Of a stretch of DNA of 64,000 nt, positions 59,310 through 64,000 are shown in pieces; positions within the stretch are counted from its first letter, which is position 1; every line of letters begins with the position of its first letter. The DNA is from Baylisascaris procyonis. Its lineage: Eukaryota > Nematoda > Chromadorea > Rhabditida > Ascarididae. The stretch spans positions 3,968,001 through 4,032,000 of the forward strand of contig JAZARR010000078.1 in NCBI GenBank assembly GCA_037389465.1. Direction: 5' to 3'. The notes below the pieces were generated by a model that worked only from the letters and a program-made list of their open reading frames with translations, was not told where the DNA came from and made no database searches. Position numbers and translations under genes: made by a program.

Positions 59310-60498
59310 GTCATTGTATTACCCATCGTTCCATTTACTTACCCACTCGACTATCCGTTGTTTATTTGACTCATTTTTCACAATGAAACATTTTTGGTTG
59401 TGATGTGATTTGTTCAAGCATTTCATGCCTTTACAACTATTAATTAGCTGCGAAAGTGATACTTCACACCCTTTCCTATCATTTATCCTCAGAGTGTTTT
59501 CACTTGTTGTCTTATTGCTAAAATACCTTCTATACCGTTGCTTTATCACAGCAAACTAAATGTAACGTTGCCAATTGTTCGGCTGAAAAATGATTAACGA
59601 GGTAGATGTTTTTTGCTTCGAATACGTCGCATAATGGTGCATTTTTCGGCAACTGTATCGTTTGCGCAATTTGTGCTTCCTTGACGACGTTACCCACGCT
59701 AAAAGAGGGGCCCCCTTTAAAACGCATCCTTATGTGCCACTCCGTACCAAGCGCCTAGAACCGTGTGAGACAAAACACGTGTATCGTTACAGCGAGAGCT
59801 GGCCTGTACGTCGATATGCCTCCTCTTAGTAGCAACAACCACGTCGAATCATGAAACAGGCAAGCTTCCTCGAATAGTGATGAGCACAATAACTTCAGTA
59901 CAAATCCGTCTTCTTTATGTCTGCTCTCTCAATGTTTTATATTGGAATGCGACAGTCAATGAAGTTCGGTATATGGAACGAAGGCAAAATTGAGCACAAT
60001 TGCATGCATTTCCTTGTGGAATGATACTTCAAGCAGCAAAACGGCAGACTAATAGACGCTATTTTACTTCCATTCAAACAGTAAAATGGTTACAGAAACT
60101 TGAGGTTCATAGCGATTGATAACTAAATACTTCGCACACTATCATCACTGAAATGGGGGGGGGGGGATGGGTGTTATGGTTTCAGATAGAGGGGAAAATT
60201 GTGTAGGTAAAGAACGTAATGAAGGGAAATTAGCTAGGAACATTGTTATAGATGATTTTTAATGAGCTATCGTGGAAGGCAAATGCCGATGATCAAAAGA
60301 ATCCGTTACTGTCATCGAGAAAGCCAAGCAGTTCACTGATTCTAAACTTCATGTTGATAGCTCTAGCGCTGAGCGAACAATTAATTATTAAATAAAATGA
60401 GAAAAATTCTTGGTATGCTGATGGCATGCAGATTTATATCAGTCAGATTTTATGGCTGCCATTCAGCACTTCCTGCCTTGAAACTACCGAACGGAAAT

Positions 60499-60551
<53 letters not shown>

Positions 60552-62300
60552 AGGAAAAGACTGTAGATTTGTTCACTCTCTTCGTCCGAATGATGGCTCT
60601 GAATACCACATCCTCAATGCAAAGACGAATGCTCTTAACTTGGGAATGCCTGATGTAAGGCGAACAGAAGCTCACTGATAATAATGACGTAGTTGGTATT
60701 CACTGCCTGCACTGAGAATCCGATCAGAGCGTACAAGCTTATTTCCCCAAGACTGTCAGCAGCGACTGAACTGAAAAATTAATAGTAGTGAGTTTCAGTG
60801 CTACTGTTAGACACTACGAGTGTTGCTCTCCACTGTGATCTACTGAAGATATGATGAAGTACTAGTACTAGTTTTTAAGTAATTGTTGTTCAATCGTTTT
60901 CGACACTTTACGCATATTTGATGTTCGCCTAAAAACATACTATTCCAGCGAAATTTGCATTATAATCCATTTTTGAGCAACTCTTATCGTTAACTACTCT
61001 TAGATCATTCATTGCTATCCAGAATTAACCAAAACGTTGAAACAACTCAATTGAGCAAGTAGTTGGTGCTATGATTCTTTCTACGATGCAAATGTTTATA
61101 GCCAGTAGCAACTGTTAATAAGCTTATATCAATATACTTGTCAAGATCCCGGTTATTACACTAAATCAATCCTCAAACAGAGCAAGCGGCAACTCGTTTA
61201 GAAGTTAGAAAGCCCCAAATTCTAAGGAATTTTTTCTTTTAAAGTTAGTATGCTGCTTCTCATAGATGAATGCGATCATTTATAGTGAGCTGAGTTAAAA
61301 AAAAAAAAAAAACTAATTTTAAAAGAAGAGACATAAGGTAATCATTAATGGCTGCACAACTACAAGCTATATGGGTCTAATTTTTTACATTACTGTCAAA
61401 AAATCTTTTAACTGAGTCAAGGATTTAAGCGAATTATTGTTTATGAATGAAAACCCATTATATCAACATAGATTTCTTCTATACTACTCTAGTTGGTTTC
61501 ATGCAGAAAATGCAAATATAAGGGTCTGAATATTGTTGAATGTGATTTTTGCTAATTTAAAATAAATAAATTAATCGAAAAATATGCAAAGACGCAAAAT
61601 ATCGGAAAGAAGATCGCGAAAAAAAAACGCTGAAATATCAGCCAATGAATGAATAGAAATTGTTTAGTGAGTTTGGTCATATTATAACGCAACCATATAT
61701 GCAAACGCTATCGAAGACAGTTACGATGATTGATAAAACGCTGAAAAAAAGCTTAAATTTGGAGGTGGAAGATATGGAGTCAATCGTTGCATAAATACTC
61801 ATTTATTAGCGATGAGAAATTAGGGAAAATCATCAAATGTTAACTGATTCAAGATATGCTAGACGATTAAAGATACGGAAACAAACAGTGGTAGATCGAA
61901 GATGCACGGCTCGATTAGCAGTTTCATTCACATATCAAACAAACATTCATATACATTAAACCGCCATGTATTTCGCTTTTACTGCATAAGAATTATAGTC
62001 TTTCTCGAATTTTTGGAACTATCGAATGTGGCTCAATATAATATCTTCAAATGCAGTAGCGATCTTACATCGTTTCGAAATTTTAAAGCTGTAATGTTAC
62101 TAAAAAAATGAATTTTTTTTTTTTAGCATTTCGTTTGTAAGAAACAATTTCCACAAACAAAAATGAAAGGACTCCTCAATTCAGCCTTCAACATATTTGG
62201 TAAAAGTAAGCAAACCTTGAGCTTTTTCGAGGAAATTAATAATGCTGTTTGCATACCGCTAAATATTTGAAGCGGAACTGCTATAGCGCGGTTTTTGACG
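59310..62300. other. No confident gene
   Basis: Minus-strand frames at 59530-59727 and 59319-59549 overlap by 20 bases in different frames and have balanced composition, but no family is recognised. A (TA)n tract lies at 60505-60549 and a G-run at 60155-60166. On the plus strand an ATG at 62163 begins MKGLLNSAFNIFGK next to a GTAAGC donor, which could be a first exon without visible partners. Confidence 0.3.
60505..60549. repeat. (TA)n microsatellite
   Basis: About 45 bases of TA. It creates Tyr-Ile or Ile-His open frames that are not genes. Confidence 0.97.
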
Positions 62301-62309
62301 ATCTCCTAG

Positions 62310-62897
62310 TCAATACTTCGACTGCAAGTACCGGTATGAACCATGTCTCGTTAGCATTACTACTACTTCAGATGTATCAGTATTAACTTGAGCACCTGTA
62401 GTGGGGTTAACTGACGATTCCAGTTTTTGGTGACCCTCGGAATGCTGCTTGCTAAAGGAGTGACGAAAGGCAGTATGTTGAACAACGGCAGAGGATTCGT
62501 TTATAGCTGCCAGTTGATTCAACTCAAAACGTATATAATCGAGTTAATAAAAGATAACAGTTAACTCGTGAAGCGCACTTGATCAATAGTGATCACAATC
62601 CCTTATTTTCAACTCCGCACGTGCTTAAACCAGAATACAACGAAGTCAAGTCACTCACTTAAAGATAGATGTATAGCAAAGGACAACAGTGCCTCTCCAG
62701 GTAATACTTACTATTGGGTGGGCTCGAGGTGATAACGACATACCACCGTCAACTATTTTAGTCGTAATCGGATGGCCACAGGTCGAATGTCGATTCGAAT
62801 TTCTCGCACAATGCACAGACATCCGATTCGACGATTCGTTCTTTGGCCACCCACTCAGAGATGTGCTCAGTTTACTCTGAGAGAGTTGCGTAAACAC
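62310..62897 (-). CDS. Possible two-exon unassigned gene
   Basis: A minus-strand frame (62897 to about 62707) ends in SLSPRAHPI before a GTAAGT donor. It can join in phase to a second frame starting LNQLAAINESSAVVQ and ending at the stop near 62310. The second frame is rich in Ser, Thr, His and Gln. No family is recognised. The plus strand over 62689-62880 is also open, so the strand is uncertain. Confidence 0.18.
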
Positions 62898-62899
62898 TT

Positions 62900-64000
62900 G
62901 GACACAGTCGGCAGTAACGCTTGATGCGCTTAGTTACAGCCGGTCGCCGTCCATGCAATGGTGCTCAGCAGTTGCGCAAGCAACTCGTCATCACACCGAA
63001 CAGACAGTAGCCGTCGACGGTTCTGCAGATGGTAAACGCGTGAAGACTGCAAGATGTCGAATGAATGGGGTTATGGGTAGAAATGTGCCGCGTCAAAAAG
63101 GCCGTCATCAGATGCAAATCAAACGGGGCGGAGTCGTGACGGCGACAAACGGTTAGGAGCACAGCTCGCCGTACACTTGTAGCGCAATCCGCATCACTCG
63201 CCTTCAACACCTGCAGCCAGAAGCTGCCACTAAGACATTCACACTTGCATAAGCGTCATATGCATAAGGCGAATGCATTCGAAAGGCTACTCTCTTCACA
63301 GAATATCGATGGTGGTGAACAGACAGTTCACGTTCCATCCTTATAAGGGCAATACACGCCCGCAGTGCGTGAATATAGAAGAGGTGACGGCGGCAGGGCG
63401 GAGTGTGAACGCGAACTGAATAGCAGTTTGAGTGGACGCATCGGCTGGTTCGGGATGCAGCTGCGTGTAGCGAAGCATCGCGATCGCACTAACCCACACC
63501 AATACGGTGGTTACCCGGGCAGCCAGCCGTACGCCAGCCACACAGATCCCAGCCGGCCGCCGAAAGCGCATCTCACCCACAATTTCGGGTGCGCAATTTC
63601 TTTGCGTCTGTTTTTTTGGCCGTTGAAAATGTCGATGGCGGGAAGTACAGTCTTTGTGCGCATTGGAGCCTTTGTTCGGACGCCTGGCTGTGTGCCCGCC
63701 GTGGCTAACGACCTTCAAGCGCCTCCTCGCATATCCATCCCGCTTACACCACAACAGTGCGTACCAATGCCGTCGACACACTCCTTCCAGTGCCACCCCC
63801 CACCGTTTCAGTGCATCGCTTGCAACAACACAACAACTTGTCCGTATCTTCGTACACGTCATCAACTGCTTTACGACCAGTTGAGCCAGTCGGTGAGCAC
63901 ATCGGCCTTCGTCCGCCTAAGCAGAGCATGAGCAAACACATCAAAACATAGTTGCAACTTTTCAAGTAAATAGCAGTTTTGTTTTCTTTTAGCGGCCAGG
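62900..64000. other. GC/CpG-richer block with conflicting ORFs
   Basis: Composition changes from AT-rich to clearly GC- and CpG-richer. Long frames overlap on both strands (plus 63365-63931 and minus 63865-63341) and in a third plus frame that runs from a TAA near 63705 to a stop near 63952 and is Pro/Ser/Val-rich. They cannot all be coding. The block could be a promoter or 5' region of a gene beyond the right edge, or a last exon. No domain is recognised. Confidence 0.3.

Noticed and set aside
60397..60678. ORF with Ile-His/Tyr repeats
   Set aside because: It is driven by the (TA)n tract at 60505-60549, and the flanks show no similarity.

Overview
The window is eukaryotic genomic DNA and looks like a nematode. 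It is AT-rich, genes are split into many small exons with TTTCAG-type acceptors and introns from about 40 nt to over 1 kb, long A/T homopolymers are common, and the best-matching proteins (a CED-10 type Rac, a NUD-2 type NudE) have typical nematode form. Low gene density and long introns suggest a parasitic species rather than a Caenorhabditis, but the species cannot be told from the sequence. All splice models were built by eye from protein similarity, GT/AG sites and reading phase. No computed search was run.

Left arm (1-14.1 kb). The plus strand carries most of a C2CD5/CDP138 homologue, cut off at the window's left edge. About 40 bases after its stop begins a possible operon partner, a 98-residue two-membrane-segment protein ending at 7301. 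Facing it on the minus strand is a complete ten-exon AGC kinase of the SGK3 type (PX domain, kinase domain, hydrophobic motif), 14115-7718, 473 residues.

Middle (14.1-38.3 kb). Twelve kilobases with no confident gene, apart from a short minus-strand piece resembling the YbjQ-like repeat of C2CD5, are followed by a two-exon neuropeptide precursor (26292-26822) with two predicted amidated peptides. On the minus strand, 33574-28283 encodes a secreted DOMON-domain protein of 461 residues with a very long charged tail and a hydrophobic C-terminus.

Right arm (38.3-64 kb). The plus strand carries a four-exon Rac GTPase (ced-10, 192 residues) and a seven-exon NudE/NDEL1 coiled-coil protein (nud-2, 291 residues). 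The last 13 kb hold no gene I can name: microsatellites, G-runs, small tandem repeats, a far-spaced inverted repeat (52465 and 56653) and a GC/CpG-richer block at the right end with conflicting ORFs.

Functionally the genes are separate units. C2CD5 (insulin-stimulated vesicle traffic), SGK (PI3K-dependent kinase), Rac (actin and engulfment) and NudE (dynein regulation) are signalling or trafficking genes. Nothing indicates a physical pathway cluster beyond the possible operon at 6.1 kb.
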